Shown piece by piece: positions 17,458 through 26,769 of a stretch of DNA of 64,000 bases (positions are counted from its first letter, which is position 1; the number at the start of each line of letters is the position of its first letter). The position numbers and the translations under genes are program-made. The DNA is from CAVOAK01 sp965217615 (GTDB lineage: Bacteria; Pseudomonadota; Alphaproteobacteria; UBA8366; CAVOAK01): assembly GCA_965217615.1 (NCBI GenBank), contig CBDCIT010000050.1, positions 1-64,000 on the forward strand. The letters run 5' to 3'. The notes below the pieces were generated by a model that had not been told where the DNA came from, made no database searches, and saw nothing but the letters and a program-made list of their open reading frames with translations.

Positions 17458-18621
17458 ATCGGAACTTTCCGGTAACCGCCAGAGGGCGATGAGCAGCTTG
17501 CGGGCGAGAGCCGCGATCATCACCCGACGGATCCGTCCACGCGCTCCAGCGGTACGCTGTTCAAACCATTCTGAAAGCGCGCTGTCGGGCTGATACCGCA
17601 CCCAGCGCCACGCCATTTGAATGAGTTGCGCCCGGATCCAGGCCGGGCCATTGCGACCGATCCCCTGGTCCCGGAGCGTGTCCCCGCTGGCCCAGGGGGT
17701 TGGTGTCATGCCGACCCAGCTTGCGAGCTCACGGCGGTTGCGGAACCCGCGGTAGAAGATCTCGTGGATTAGCAGGGTCGCGTCGTTCTCGCCGATCCCC
17801 TTCAGCCGGGTCAGCGTCGCGATCTTCACCATCGCCTGCGCAACACTACCCTCCGGGACATCCGCGATCGAAAGTTTTGCTCCCGCCCGCGCAGCCTCGT
17901 CTCGCTCGGCCTCAACCTGCGCAATCTGTCGTTCCACAAGGGCCAGGCGCTCTGCACGCCGCAGGATCTCCTGTCGGGCTAACGGTGGAAACGGTGATCC
18001 ATACGCGGTCCTCACTTCGGCGAACTTCGCCTCGAACCCCTTGGCCCGGGGCTCCAGGTCGAAGACGCCGTGCAGCTTGAGGAGCCCCTTGATCGAGTTC
18101 GTCAACGATGTCCGCTCCTTCACCAAGCGCTGGCGCTCCCGAAGCAGGCGCTTGCGGTCCTCTTCCTCCACACTCGGCACCCGCACCCGGCTCAGCACGG
18201 CCGCGTCGCCGCGGTCATGCGCAAGTAGTGCCCGGACCATCTTCTTCGCGTCAATCCGGTCTGTCTTCCGCTGCTTTGCCTTCCGGTTTACCAGGAGGCT
18301 CGCAGGATCCAGCACGATCGTCTCGACAGACATAGCCCGGTCCAGCCAACGTGCCAGCCAGAACCCCTCATACCCGGCTTCGTAGCAACACAGAACACGC
18401 ACCTCACTACCGAGAACCCGTTCGGCCTTGGCCCGATGATGCTCAATTCGAGTCTTGAGGCCCTCAACATCTGCATCGGCGAGGGGGTGAAGGCCGATCC
18501 GCTCACTCGACGGGCTCTTGAGCCCAACCACCCAACTCTTCCGGCTGATCTCAATTGCGACGTACAGCGTGCTAGGTTCCGCACCGGTCGGGGCGGCGGT
18601 GATTTCGTTTCTTGCTGGCAT
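17410..18621 (-). pseudogene. IS110-family transposase (copy c), C-terminus replaced by RIT-1 end
   Basis: 403-codon frame starting MPARNEITAAPTGAEP. The DEDD domain has VAIEISRKSWVVGL, a Glu in CYEAGYEGFWLARWL and KTDRIDAKKMVRALLAH. The C-terminal domain has LTRLKGIGENDATLL and ELASWVGMTPTPWASG. After LLIALWRLPESS (about residue 383) the protein reads into the RIT-1 inverted repeat, losing the natural end. The effect may be small, since only the last ~15-20 residues are replaced. Different lineage from copies a and b. Confidence 0.82.
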
Positions 18622-18699
18622 CTCCTGTCTCCTGATGAGGGTTTACAAGAACGGCAGCGTAGCGCCGATCCCGGATTCGCCTCATAGGATCTGTATGGA

Positions 18700-18853
18700 G
18701 ATGTGCAGACCGGGTCCAAGATCAATATTGCGGGCTTGAAAGCCCCTTGACCCACCGCTGGTTTTCCCGATCCCGTCTCGATTGACCGTTTGCCCTTACC
18801 CGTCCTCCGACCGGCTCACACCCCCGACGTCATTCCGCGAGGTTGCCGCCGTG
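18700..18853 (-). ncRNA. Candidate bridge-RNA locus of IS110 copy b
   Basis: Non-coding 3' flank conserved with 12016-12156 of copy a. Same reasoning: IS110/IS1111 elements carry a bridge RNA in such a flank. Not folded; low confidence. Confidence 0.35.
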
Positions 18854-19645
18854 TCAGGCAGCAGCCGGCGCGAAACCTCGGTAGGTCTCCTTGCGTGTCA
18901 TGAGCGCCCAGACGATGCGCGCCATCTTGTTGGCCAGCGCCACCGCGACAAGCATTCGCGGCTTGCGCGCCAGCATCCTGGCCAGCCAGGGGTCGTTCGT
19001 TTCGCCACGACGAACCGCCGAGCTGACGACAGCCATGGCGCCGATGATCAAGAGGCGCCTCAGATCGCGTTGGCCCATCTTCGATATCCTGCCCAGCCTT
19101 GGCTTGCCGCCGGTCGTGTGCTGTCGCGGCGCGAGGCCCAGCCAGGCAGAGAAGTCGCGGCCGCGCCGAAAGCTCTCCATCGGCGGCGCGAAGGCCTGGA
19201 GCGCCATCGCGCCAATCGGACCGATCCCCGGGATCGTCATGAGCCGTGCCGCCTGCTCGTCCTGACGCGCGCAAGCGCGGAGCTCCTTCTCCAGTCCGCC
19301 GATCTTCGCGTCGAGGTGGGCGATCTGACCAAGCAGAACGCCGCCCAGCTCACGGACCGGCTCTGGTAGTCCCGAACCCGGATCCTCAAGCGCCAATGCC
19401 AGCCGACCGACATGAGCCACACCCTGCGGGGCAACGACGCCGAACTCTGCCAGGTGGCCACGTAGCGCGTTGATCGTCTGCGTGCGCTGGCGCACCAGAA
19501 GAGCGCGCGTGTGGAACAGCATCGCCCTTGCCTGTTGCTCTTCCCCCTTCACCGCCACAAAGCGCATGGTCGGGCGCTGCGCCGCCTCGCAGATCGCCTC
19601 CGCGTCCGCCGCGTCGTTCTTCTGCCGCTTCACCAAAAGGGTCAC
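18854..19645 (-). pseudogene. IS110 copy b transposase, C-terminal part
   Basis: From VKRQKNDAADAEAICEA (last two Asp of the DEDD site) through the full C-terminal domain (LMTIPGIGPIGAMA, GRDFSAWLGLAPRQHTTGGK, RISKMGQRDLRRLLIIG) to YRGFAPAAA. It lacks the first ~85 residues, which lie at 22226-22471. Unlike copy a, this C-terminus has no frameshift. Upstream codons to 19738 belong to the inserted element. Confidence 0.85.
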
Positions 19646-19668
19646 ACACTGCCCGTTTTCATGACGCG

Positions 19669-20115
19669 GTGACGGTTCATTACCGCTTCCATCCGCTGTC
19701 GGGTTGCCGCGTGGCATGCCTTGGACGTCGAAGAGCATGTGGACAGACGATACTGATTGTTCGGCATCCGGACCGAACCCAGTTGCATCTTCCTGAGTGG
19801 ATGACCCGACCGGATGCCGCCCTGCTCGAGGTTCGCGAACTCCCCAGGATCTCCCTGCGGGCGCTTTCCGATTTGCGGGATCTCATCGCACCGCTTCTTC
19901 TTGCGCGCGACGAAACGCGCACAGGAGAACGTGATGAACCAAAGACCTCGCAAGGCTCCTCAAGGAGAACTGTTTCCTCTGGAACACCCGTCGGCCCTGC
20001 TGACCGGCGAGCGACGGGAGGTGTTGATCCCGCTTCTTTCGATGATCCTGGCGGCGGCAATGGCAACCGCGGCCGGGGCGTCAAACAGCCGCACGATCGT
20101 GGGAGCCAGCCATGA
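19669..20115 (+). CDS. DUF5372-like small protein of the recombinase element
   Basis: GTG 19669 gives VTVHYRFHPLSGCRVACLGR, resembling the DUF5372 start (HPLRGR..). The recognisable domain ends near residue 85 (ALSDLRDLIAPLLLARDE). The frame then continues to 20115 across the next gene in a different frame, with composition unlike a protein, so the normal stop may have been lost. Function unknown; by position it may assist the recombinase. No strong ribosome-binding site seen. Confidence 0.5.
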   Translation: MTVHYRFHPLSGCRVACLGRRRACGQTILIVRHPDRTQLHLPEWMTRPDAALLEVRELPRISLRALSDLRDLIAPLLLARDETRTGERDEPKTSQGSSRRTVSSGTPVGPADRRATGGVDPASFDDPGGGNGNRGRGVKQPHDRGSQP

Positions 20116-20122
20116 CGGGTGA
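19934..20122 (+). CDS. Small ORF preceding the serine recombinase
   Basis: 62 codons from ATG 19934 with AGGAG 7 bases upstream. It begins MNQRPRKAPQGELFPLEH and ends with an alanine-rich helix (LIPLLSMILAAAMATAAG). It overlaps the recombinase start by 11 bases, so translation is probably coupled. No known domain; may be a helper or directionality factor (inference only). Confidence 0.55.
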   Translation: MNQRPRKAPQGELFPLEHPSALLTGERREVLIPLLSMILAAAMATAAGASNSRTIVGASHDG

Positions 20123-22187
20123 CGGAACAAGAATCACTGCCGGCCATCTGGTGCGTGCGGCCTGCGTCTACGTGCGACAGTCGACGCCCGGCCAAGTTCG
20201 CAACAATCTCGAAAGCAAGCGCCTCCAGTACGCATTGCAGACCCGAGCGAAGGAATTGGGCTGGCACACAGTCGAGACGATCGACGAAGATCTTGGCCGT
20301 TCGGGCGGTGGCGGCGTAGAGAGGCCAGGCTTCCAGAAACTGCTGACTGCGGTCTGCGAAAGCAGGATTGGCATCGTGCTGTCGGTCGATGCTTCACGTC
20401 TCGCCCGAAATGGTCGTGAGTGGCATACGCTTCTCGAATTCTGCGCCGTGGTCGGCTGTCTCCTGGGAGATGGGAACAGCATTTACGATCCCGCCTTACC
20501 GGACGATCGGCTGTTGCTTGGTATGAAAGGTTCCGTCAGCGAGATGGAAGGTTCGGTCCTGCGTCAGCGATCCCACGACGCCCGCCGGCAGAAGGCCGCG
20601 CGTGGCGAATTGTTCCTGAACCTCCCGGCCGGATATGTGAAGGCCGGCCGTGACGCGATCGCGATGGACCCCGACCAGCGGGTGCGGGATGCTATCCGTC
20701 ATGTGTTCCGCAAATTCTCCGAGTTGCGCAGCATTCGCCAAGTGTTCCTGTGGTTCCGCCATGAAGGCATCGAGCTTCCGTTCCGGTCCCTTTGCACTGG
20801 TGTTCACGGATGGCAGGTTGCCTGGAAGCTGCCGGTGTACAACACGGTCCACCAAATCCTGACTAACCCGATCTACGCGGGAGCTTATGCCTACGGGCGC
20901 AAGAGTCGACGCACGGTCATCGACGACGGACGCAAGCGCGTTGTGCATGAGACTCGACGTAATCCTGAGGACTGGAAGGTGTTGATCCGCGACAGCCACG
21001 AGGGATATATCGACTGGGACGAATATGAAAGGAACCTCGGCCTGATCGCAGCCAATGAACCAACTTTCAAGGGGGCGGTGCGCAACGGTGGCGCGCTGCT
21101 AACTGGCCTGTTGCGATGCGGGCACTGCACCCACAAGCTCCAAGTCGCCCACTCGGGGAACAGCAGGGTGGGCCGCTATCTCTGCCAGGGCAGGCGAGCG
21201 CAGATTGAGGGCACGACCTGCATTTCCTTCGGCGCGGGGGATGTCGACGAGGCCGTCGCCGCCGCCGTTCTCCGGGCGGTCCAGCCTCTGGGAGTGGAAG
21301 CTGCGCTCCACGCGGTCGAGGACCGCGGAAAGGATGCGTCCGAACGCACCCGGCTAGCGGAGCTCGCGCTCGAGGACGCTCGGTTCAAGGCGGACCAGGC
21401 GCGGGCGCGGTTCGAAGCGGTCGATCCCCGCAACCGCAATGTCATCGGCAACCTGTCACGGGCATGGGAAGAGCGCCTTGAGCTCGTGGGGGAGCGGGAA
21501 TGTCAATTGGCCGCGGCTCGTTCGCAACTTCAACATCAGGAGCTGACATCGGGCGAGCGCGCGGCGTATCTGGCCCTCGGTGCAGATCTGGAGCGGGCCT
21601 GGAACCACGAGAACGTGACGACGCCAATGCGCAAGCATGTTCTACGTGCGGTACTTGTGGAGATCATCGTGACTGTATCGGCCGACCGGATCGACCTCGT
21701 CCTGCATTGGCAGGGCGGTGACCATACCGAGCTCTCGGTACGTAGGCGAAAGAGAGGGCAAACGCGCATAGCAACGGACGCCGACACCGCCGAGATGATC
21801 CGGGAACTGGCCCGGCTCATGCCGGATCGCGCCATCACGGCGTTCCTGAACCGCGCTGGGAAGCGAACCGGCAAGGGCAACACCTGGACCGAAGTGCGCG
21901 TGCGCGCCCTCCGTTCGAACCGCGGCATAGCGGTCTATCGCGAAGGAGAGCGGCAGGAGCGTAACGAACTGACGCAGACGGAGGCCGCGGCAAGACTGAA
22001 TGTCAGTGCCAGGACAATGAACCGGCTGATCCGGCGCGGTGTTGTTCCCGCCCGTCAGGCCTGCAAGGGTGCGCCGTGGGTGATATCGGCCGATGCGCTC
22101 GGTTCTGCGGCGGTTGCTCTGGCTCTGGAGGAAGGAACATTCCCGTCGGCATCGGATCCGGGACAAAAACTCTTTCATTTTGAGTAA
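20112..22187 (+). CDS. Large serine recombinase
   Basis: 691 residues. The resolvase catalytic domain has the nucleophile Ser24 in VYVRQSTPGQ and the arginine motif SRLARNGREW. The recombinase domain follows (GYVKAGRDAIAMDPDQRV to NPIYAGAYAYGR), then a zinc ribbon (LLRCGHCTHKLQ with later Cys residues), a coiled coil (residues ~405-480) and a C-terminal helix-turn-helix (TQTEAAARLNVSARTMNRLI). Large serine recombinases integrate and excise DNA at att sites without needing homology. The gene appears intact; it is the likely mover of the 2.6-kb element. Confidence 0.9.
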   Translation: MTGDGTRITAGHLVRAACVYVRQSTPGQVRNNLESKRLQYALQTRAKELGWHTVETIDEDLGRSGGGGVERPGFQKLLTAVCESRIGIVLSVDASRLARNGREWHTLLEFCAVVGCLLGDGNSIYDPALPDDRLLLGMKGSVSEMEGSVLRQRSHDARRQKAARGELFLNLPAGYVKAGRDAIAMDPDQRVRDAIRHVFRKFSELRSIRQVFLWFRHEGIELPFRSLCTGVHGWQVAWKLPVYNTVHQILTNPIYAGAYAYGRKSRRTVIDDGRKRVVHETRRNPEDWKVLIRDSHEGYIDWDEYERNLGLIAANEPTFKGAVRNGGALLTGLLRCGHCTHKLQVAHSGNSRVGRYLCQGRRAQIEGTTCISFGAGDVDEAVAAAVLRAVQPLGVEAALHAVEDRGKDASERTRLAELALEDARFKADQARARFEAVDPRNRNVIGNLSRAWEERLELVGERECQLAAARSQLQHQELTSGERAAYLALGADLERAWNHENVTTPMRKHVLRAVLVEIIVTVSADRIDLVLHWQGGDHTELSVRRRKRGQTRIATDADTAEMIRELARLMPDRAITAFLNRAGKRTGKGNTWTEVRVRALRSNRGIAVYREGERQERNELTQTEAAARLNVSARTMNRLIRRGVVPARQACKGAPWVISADALGSAAVALALEEGTFPSASDPGQKLFHFE

Positions 22188-22225
22188 CGTAGCGAGGTGC
22201 CTTGGTATGACTGTCGATTCACGAA

Positions 22226-22471
22226 CGGCTTCACGTAGATCGGCGGGACCAGCCTCACATCGTGGCCGAGCTGCAAAATCTCTCGGCCCCAATGGTGAGC
22301 ACTCGCACAGGCCTCCATCGCCACAACGCAGCGTGGTAGTACGGCGAGAAAGTACAGAAACTTCTCCCGACTAACCTTCCTGCGGAACGCGACCGAACCG
22401 TCCGCCCGAGCACCGTGAAGCTGAAAACTGCGCTTCGCCAGATCGATCCCGATGATATTAACCTGTTCCAT
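22226..22471 (-). pseudogene. IS110 copy b transposase, N-terminal part
   Basis: ATG 22471 gives MEQVNIIGIDLAKRSFQLHG, then VVAMEACASAHHWGREI and VRLVPPIYVKPFV, after which the serine-recombinase element begins. It holds the first Asp and the Glu of the catalytic site. Together with 18854-19645 it makes a full-length transposase of about 345 residues. Confidence 0.85.
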
Positions 22472-22599
22472 GGACGCCTCCTCCTCCGGGGGTTGGTCAC
22501 ACCACCACCTTGGCACATTGCGATGCCGTCGGGAGGAGGCGTCCACTCCATCAATATTGAAAGCCGTTTGACAGCTCGGACCGATGGCGCTGGCGCCTC

Positions 22600-22956
22600 A
22601 CCCCCGATCATGCTTTTTTTAAGCAGCCGGTTCTCCAGCACCTGTTCGGCAAGCGCCTCCTTGAAGTCATGCATCTCGCGGCGCAGGTCCTTGACCTCGC
22701 CCGAGGACGCCTGGCGGGCGGTATCTCCCGAAAGCCGCTTCTTGCCGGCCTCGAGGAACTCCTTCGACCAGCTGTAGTAAAGACTCTCTGCGATCCCCTC
22801 CCGGCGGCACAGCTCGGCGATGCTGTCCTCGCCGCGCAGGCCCGACACCACGATCCGGATCTTCTCCTCAGCCGAATACTGCTTGCGCGTCTTGCGGCGA
22901 ATATCCCGAACAGCTCTTTCCGCCGGGTCGTTCTTGCTCATGGATTTCTGCCTCAT
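22600..22956 (-). pseudogene. IS3-family orfA, 3' end cut by IS110 copy b
   Basis: MRQKSMSKND at 22956, then a helix-turn-helix (IAELCRREGIAESLYYSW) and a leucine-zipper-like helix ending LLKKSMI at about 22608, where IS110 sequence begins. Same family as the fragment at 4139-4303, whose flank it shares. orfB is not found nearby. Confidence 0.82.
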
Positions 22957-23044
22957 CTTCGTTCCCTTCGGTCACTACGATGAGCCAGAAATCCTCCGTT
23001 ATCCAATTACCTCAATTTGTCCCATAAGCGCTGACGGGGAACAG

Positions 23045-23302
23045 TCATGCACGCGGCCAGCGGCTGATTTCCGCCAGGAATGCTTGTCGTATCTCGTCGC
23101 GTTCGGTTTCTGGCAGCCAATTTGCCATATTGTGGAAGACGTGCCGCCAGCTCCGCAATTGCGCCGGCGTCCATGGAAAGGTTTCGGCGGTGCGCAATTC
23201 CCGCAGTACGGCGTTTAGGCGCTCACGAATCGCATCTCGATCCGGCCCCTGCGATACCTGCTTTTCGAGACGGCCCGCCGCGAACAGATCACTCTGCCGC
23301 AT
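23045..23302 (-). CDS. Small protein downstream of the restriction-modification gene
   Basis: 85 residues (MRQSDLFAAGRLEKQVSQ...). It starts 14 bases before the stop of the restriction-modification gene, so the two are translationally coupled. It is helical and charged, with a central FPWTPAQLRSWRHVFHNM; no known domain. The position suggests an accessory to the enzyme (inference). Confidence 0.6.
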   Translation of the reverse strand: MRQSDLFAAGRLEKQVSQGPDRDAIRERLNAVLRELRTAETFPWTPAQLRSWRHVFHNMANWLPETERDEIRQAFLAEISRWPRA

Positions 23303-26300
23303 CGATATCCTCCAAGTCTACTGCCTCCGCGCTCGCACGGACTGGCGCGCCAATTTGTTCGCGCGATAGAGCGGCCTCCGCTGCCACCTCCAGAATCCCA
23401 TCGGCCTCGTCGAACAGATGCAGGGTCTGCTCAATTCGGGAAATCATGTCCAGCAGATCGCGTTGCAAGCGTGCGGTCAACACTTCCCCGTTGCGCGCGC
23501 GGAGCCAGCGGTAGAGAACGGAGTATCCGCTGACGGAGAATTGCCACGCACGTTCCGACACTCCAGTGACACGAAGCGACTGGTCGGTGAGAAGGGCAAG
23601 AGTTCCCTCACTCCCGCCGCCAGTGAAGGCGCGTTTTGGCGCCGGTATGTCCAGGTGAGGGTCGGAGGCATTCCCCACCAATCGCGCTTGTCGGAACTGC
23701 TGCTCGGCAGGCGCATCGGCGAGCGTTTGCACTGCGCGGATACGTGCGCCGAGCGCTGCTGCCGTTTGGAACACGGCAGGGTCAGCCGGAAAGGGAACGT
23801 GTGGAAAATCGTCCTCAAGGTCGTGGGCAAAGCGGGTCGTATAGGTCGACGCCGAAAGTAGGGCAAGGATGGTGTCGAATATCTCTTGCGGCGCGATTGA
23901 GGCGCCGTAGGCTGCCGAGATGCCGGAAACGAGGGCGGGATGAAGATAGTGGCCGATGCCCTCGACCGCGTGGTTCCGAAACGGAAAGACCCAGCCGCCG
24001 TAGCTGCCGCGGAAAGCATGTTGATCTGGAATCAGTCCATGGCACCAGACCGCCGGGCCGTCCCCAGTTCCGTCCTCACAGGCAAATAGGGCCACGTTTT
24101 GTTCACCCCAAGCGTTTTGGAGATCCGGCTTCGGGAAATCGATAAACTCTCGCTGGTTATAGAGAAAACGAATATCAAATGGGCGATAGGAAGTGCGTTG
24201 GATAGCTGCTTCATCGAACACGCTCCTATGAGCGGGACCCGCTTTCCGGTCGCGCGTTTCCTTAAACTCCTTGGCGGCATCAAATTGATTGAGAGCCAAC
24301 CAACGGACGATTCTGTCCCGGAGTTTGTTTTTCGTGACCGCATAGGCAAACGCATCGCGGTAGGTGACAATCCCATTGGATCGGAAAGTAAACAGTTCGT
24401 CGATTGCCGGCCAATCGGTTCCGGAAAATCCGAATGGCCTGAGGCGATCCATTCCGTCACCGCCGACTGGCCGATAATCGAGCTGCGCCGGGTCGGCAGC
24501 AACGGCACACGCCAAGGCGAGCTTTTCCTCGCGACTAAACGCGCCTTCGCGCCAAACATCCGCGTATTCAACCGTTTCTTTACCGTTGGATGTTGCCGCG
24601 CCGGTAGCCTCTGCGATAAGAATGCAAACGCCGACTTCGATGTTGAAAACGTTCTCGTCTTGCTTGACCGTGGCGGGCCGGGCGCCGCGGCGATCGCCGC
24701 GAAAATCGATGATTCGGATACGGTCGAATCGTTCGCGTAACATCTTGCGTAAGCCGCCGAATCCGCGGCCGGTAAGGAAATTGCGATTGGTTATAAATGC
24801 GAGAATACCTCGGCCTTCTGCGCCCTCGGCCTCGAAAAGACGCCACAGCGCCCAACGGTAGAAAGCGATGTACAGGTCAGGGAATGCGTTCAAAGATCGC
24901 CCATGTCCGGCGTCTCTGACCGGCCGTTTCAAGTCTTCCCAACGGGCGTCCATGTCAGTGCCGATAAGCCGCGCGACTTCTCCGGCACGCAGGCGTTTAT
25001 AGGGCGGGTTACCCATTATAACGAGGATCGGTACGTCACGCTTGACACAGTCGGCCGCCTCGCGCTCAGCTACCATTGGCGCGCTAAGAAACGCGAGATG
25101 GGGTTCCAACCCTGCTGTATCCGCTGGCGGGGCGAGCGTGTCGGTTAGGAATATCGGTAGCCGTTCTACATTACCTCCGCGACCGGCAATCTCTCGCAAC
25201 ATCCGGTAATGCGCGACGGTGTACGGCCCCACCAACAGTTCGAAGCCGTGTATCCGTTGCGCAAATGCCGTGATTTCCGCCGCGATAGCACCCTCGCCAA
25301 ACTTCGCTGTGACCTGCTCGGCCGCTGCGCTTGCGGCCGCAATCAGGAAAGTGCCGGTGCCGCAAGCGGGATCGAGAAGATTGACGTTTGCGTCGAGTAG
25401 ACCCTCGGTGCCGAGGTGTTCGCGCAGTGCGTGGTCGACCTTCGCCACTATGAGTCGGACGACTTCGGGCGGTGTGTAGTAGACCCCGTATCTTTTTACA
25501 GCCTCGGGATCGAAGACGCGCAGGAAATCCTCATACAGATAAAGCACGGGATCACGCCCTTTGACCGGCTCCAACAGTGCCGGATCGACGGAATTGACGG
25601 TGTCGACGGTCACGTCGAAAGCCGCACCAAGCATTGAGCAAACTTCGTCCAGGGTTAGTGCCCGCAAGGTTCCGCGTAGAAGCGGATAGGTTGCATCTGC
25701 AAGCTGTTCGTAGGCATGGGGACCAACCTCGTTACCTCCCGCTTCGCGGGCGAGCAACAGGCCGAACACCAGCGTTTGTGCAAATGCCGCTGAGAAAAGC
25801 GCGTCCGCGTCTTTGGGATCGTAACCGCCGGCTTCGGCGCGTGCGAACAGCGTCTCGTTAAAGTCAGCCCGGACGTCCGACACGACATCATCCAGGCCCT
25901 CCCGGCACTGCGCTGCAACTACAGAACGTACCAAGCGCGCGGCGTGTGCGAGAACTTGTGCGATTTCCTGTGCGTTTGCCGGCACGATTGGCTGAGTCAT
26001 CGCCAGCGTTTGAATGACTGCCACGAAGCCGTCATGGTCGTGGTTGCGGATCAGCCTGGCCGCAGTAGTCGCGTGCGTGTCCGGGTCAATCGCTGCGGGC
26101 GGCAAGATTTCTGCCCGTGCACCCGGTTCGCTCCGACGATAGAGCTGGATAGAAAGAAAATTGCAAAGCGCCCAGGTAGGCAGTTCGCAGAACCGTTCGA
26201 ACTGATCGGCATTGTGACCGGTAAATTGCGCTGGAACTATGGCGGTGTCGGGTTGCTTAAGCTCAATGAAAGCCCGTGCCGGGCTGCCTTGATGGATAAA

Positions 26301-26516
26301 GGCGATGTCCGGGCGGCCAACGCCACGGCGTCTGTACTCCGGCAGCACGTTCGGAGGTGCGACCATGAGTTCGGGAAGAATCGCCTCAATCAGCGTTTGG
26401 AACCTCGGTGCGAGCAGAAGCTCCAGGGCTGTTCCGTCACCCGCGTCATGAGGATTCGCCGCCCGATCCTCCCGTACGGCGGTTGCGAATTCAATGATCG
26501 AGTCGACAATGGGCAT
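23289..26516 (-). CDS. Type IIG / type ISP-like restriction-modification enzyme
   Basis: 1075 residues combining cleavage and methylation. N-terminal PD-(D/E)XK nuclease: Asp70 in GRPDIAFIHQG and Glu85-X-Lys87 in FIELKQ. The gamma-class N6-adenine methylase follows the linker LYEDFLRVFDP and GVYYTPPEVVR, with AdoMet motif DPACGTGTF at 382-390 and catalytic NPPY at 503-506. The C-terminal ~400 residues should be the target-recognition domain. No helicase motifs, so it is not a type III or typical ISP enzyme with DEAD motor. It restricts DNA lacking its own methylation. It sits between IS debris and an integrase at a tRNA fragment, typical island cargo. All key motifs present; likely active. 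Confidence 0.88.
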   Translation of the reverse strand: MPIVDSIIEFATAVREDRAANPHDAGDGTALELLLAPRFQTLIEAILPELMVAPPNVLPEYRRRGVGRPDIAFIHQGSPARAFIELKQPDTAIVPAQFTGHNADQFERFCELPTWALCNFLSIQLYRRSEPGARAEILPPAAIDPDTHATTAARLIRNHDHDGFVAVIQTLAMTQPIVPANAQEIAQVLAHAARLVRSVVAAQCREGLDDVVSDVRADFNETLFARAEAGGYDPKDADALFSAAFAQTLVFGLLLAREAGGNEVGPHAYEQLADATYPLLRGTLRALTLDEVCSMLGAAFDVTVDTVNSVDPALLEPVKGRDPVLYLYEDFLRVFDPEAVKRYGVYYTPPEVVRLIVAKVDHALREHLGTEGLLDANVNLLDPACGTGTFLIAAASAAAEQVTAKFGEGAIAAEITAFAQRIHGFELLVGPYTVAHYRMLREIAGRGGNVERLPIFLTDTLAPPADTAGLEPHLAFLSAPMVAEREAADCVKRDVPILVIMGNPPYKRLRAGEVARLIGTDMDARWEDLKRPVRDAGHGRSLNAFPDLYIAFYRWALWRLFEAEGAEGRGILAFITNRNFLTGRGFGGLRKMLRERFDRIRIIDFRGDRRGARPATVKQDENVFNIEVGVCILIAEATGAATSNGKETVEYADVWREGAFSREEKLALACAVAADPAQLDYRPVGGDGMDRLRPFGFSGTDWPAIDELFTFRSNGIVTYRDAFAYAVTKNKLRDRIVRWLALNQFDAAKEFKETRDRKAGPAHRSVFDEAAIQRTSYRPFDIRFLYNQREFIDFPKPDLQNAWGEQNVALFACEDGTGDGPAVWCHGLIPDQHAFRGSYGGWVFPFRNHAVEGIGHYLHPALVSGISAAYGASIAPQEIFDTILALLSASTYTTRFAHDLEDDFPHVPFPADPAVFQTAAALGARIRAVQTLADAPAEQQFRQARLVGNASDPHLDIPAPKRAFTGGGSEGTLALLTDQSLRVTGVSERAWQFSVSGYSVLYRWLRARNGEVLTARLQRDLLDMISRIEQTLHLFDEADGILEVAAEAALSREQIGAPVRASAEAVDLEDIDAAE

Positions 26517-26769
26517 GCGAGAAAGCTAAAGGTTACGCAGTTGTTTGACCATGCCAGAATAGCCGGACATCAATTGCCATCGGCAGGCAGATCTGACTTT
26601 CAGCCTGATCGCACGGATCGATCTGACAGTCACTTTCGCGGCGCGCTTTGTACAGGCCGAAAGCATCAAGATCAATAGTGCGATCGAGTTGGCTCCCGCG
26701 CCTGGGTTCTGCGGGCGCGTCAACAGAGTCGTGATCCCGGTGGGCTGAGAGCGAAATGGCGCTCTGGAA
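26517..26769. other. Gap between integrase and restriction-modification gene
   Basis: About 250 bases with no convincing ORF. It should hold the promoter of the restriction-modification gene on the minus strand; no site assigned. Confidence 0.4.

Larger units (their letters stand above)
19650..22225 (+). mobile_element. Serine-recombinase element with three genes, inserted in IS110 copy b
   Basis: The segment between the two halves of the IS110 transposase carries a DUF5372-type gene, a 62-codon ORF and a large serine recombinase, all on the plus strand with overlaps. The IS110 reading is KPFV on one side and VKRQKNDAAD on the other, so the insertion lies in a KPFVKRQK stretch. An imperfect repeat gtgaa.cg.cag is at both junctions. 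Such a trio is recurrent in alphaproteobacterial genomes (recollection, not checked). Confidence 0.78.
18690..22560 (-). mobile_element. IS110-family element (copy b), split by a 2.6-kb serine-recombinase element
   Basis: The C-terminal part of one transposase lies at 18854-19645 and its N-terminal part at 22226-22471. Both sides keep the flanks shared with copy a (3' non-coding block at 18700-18853; 5' block at about 22500-22545). A short sequence atcaatattg is present at both outer ends (about 18719 and 22552). The element itself sits in an IS3 orfA gene. Confidence 0.82.
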
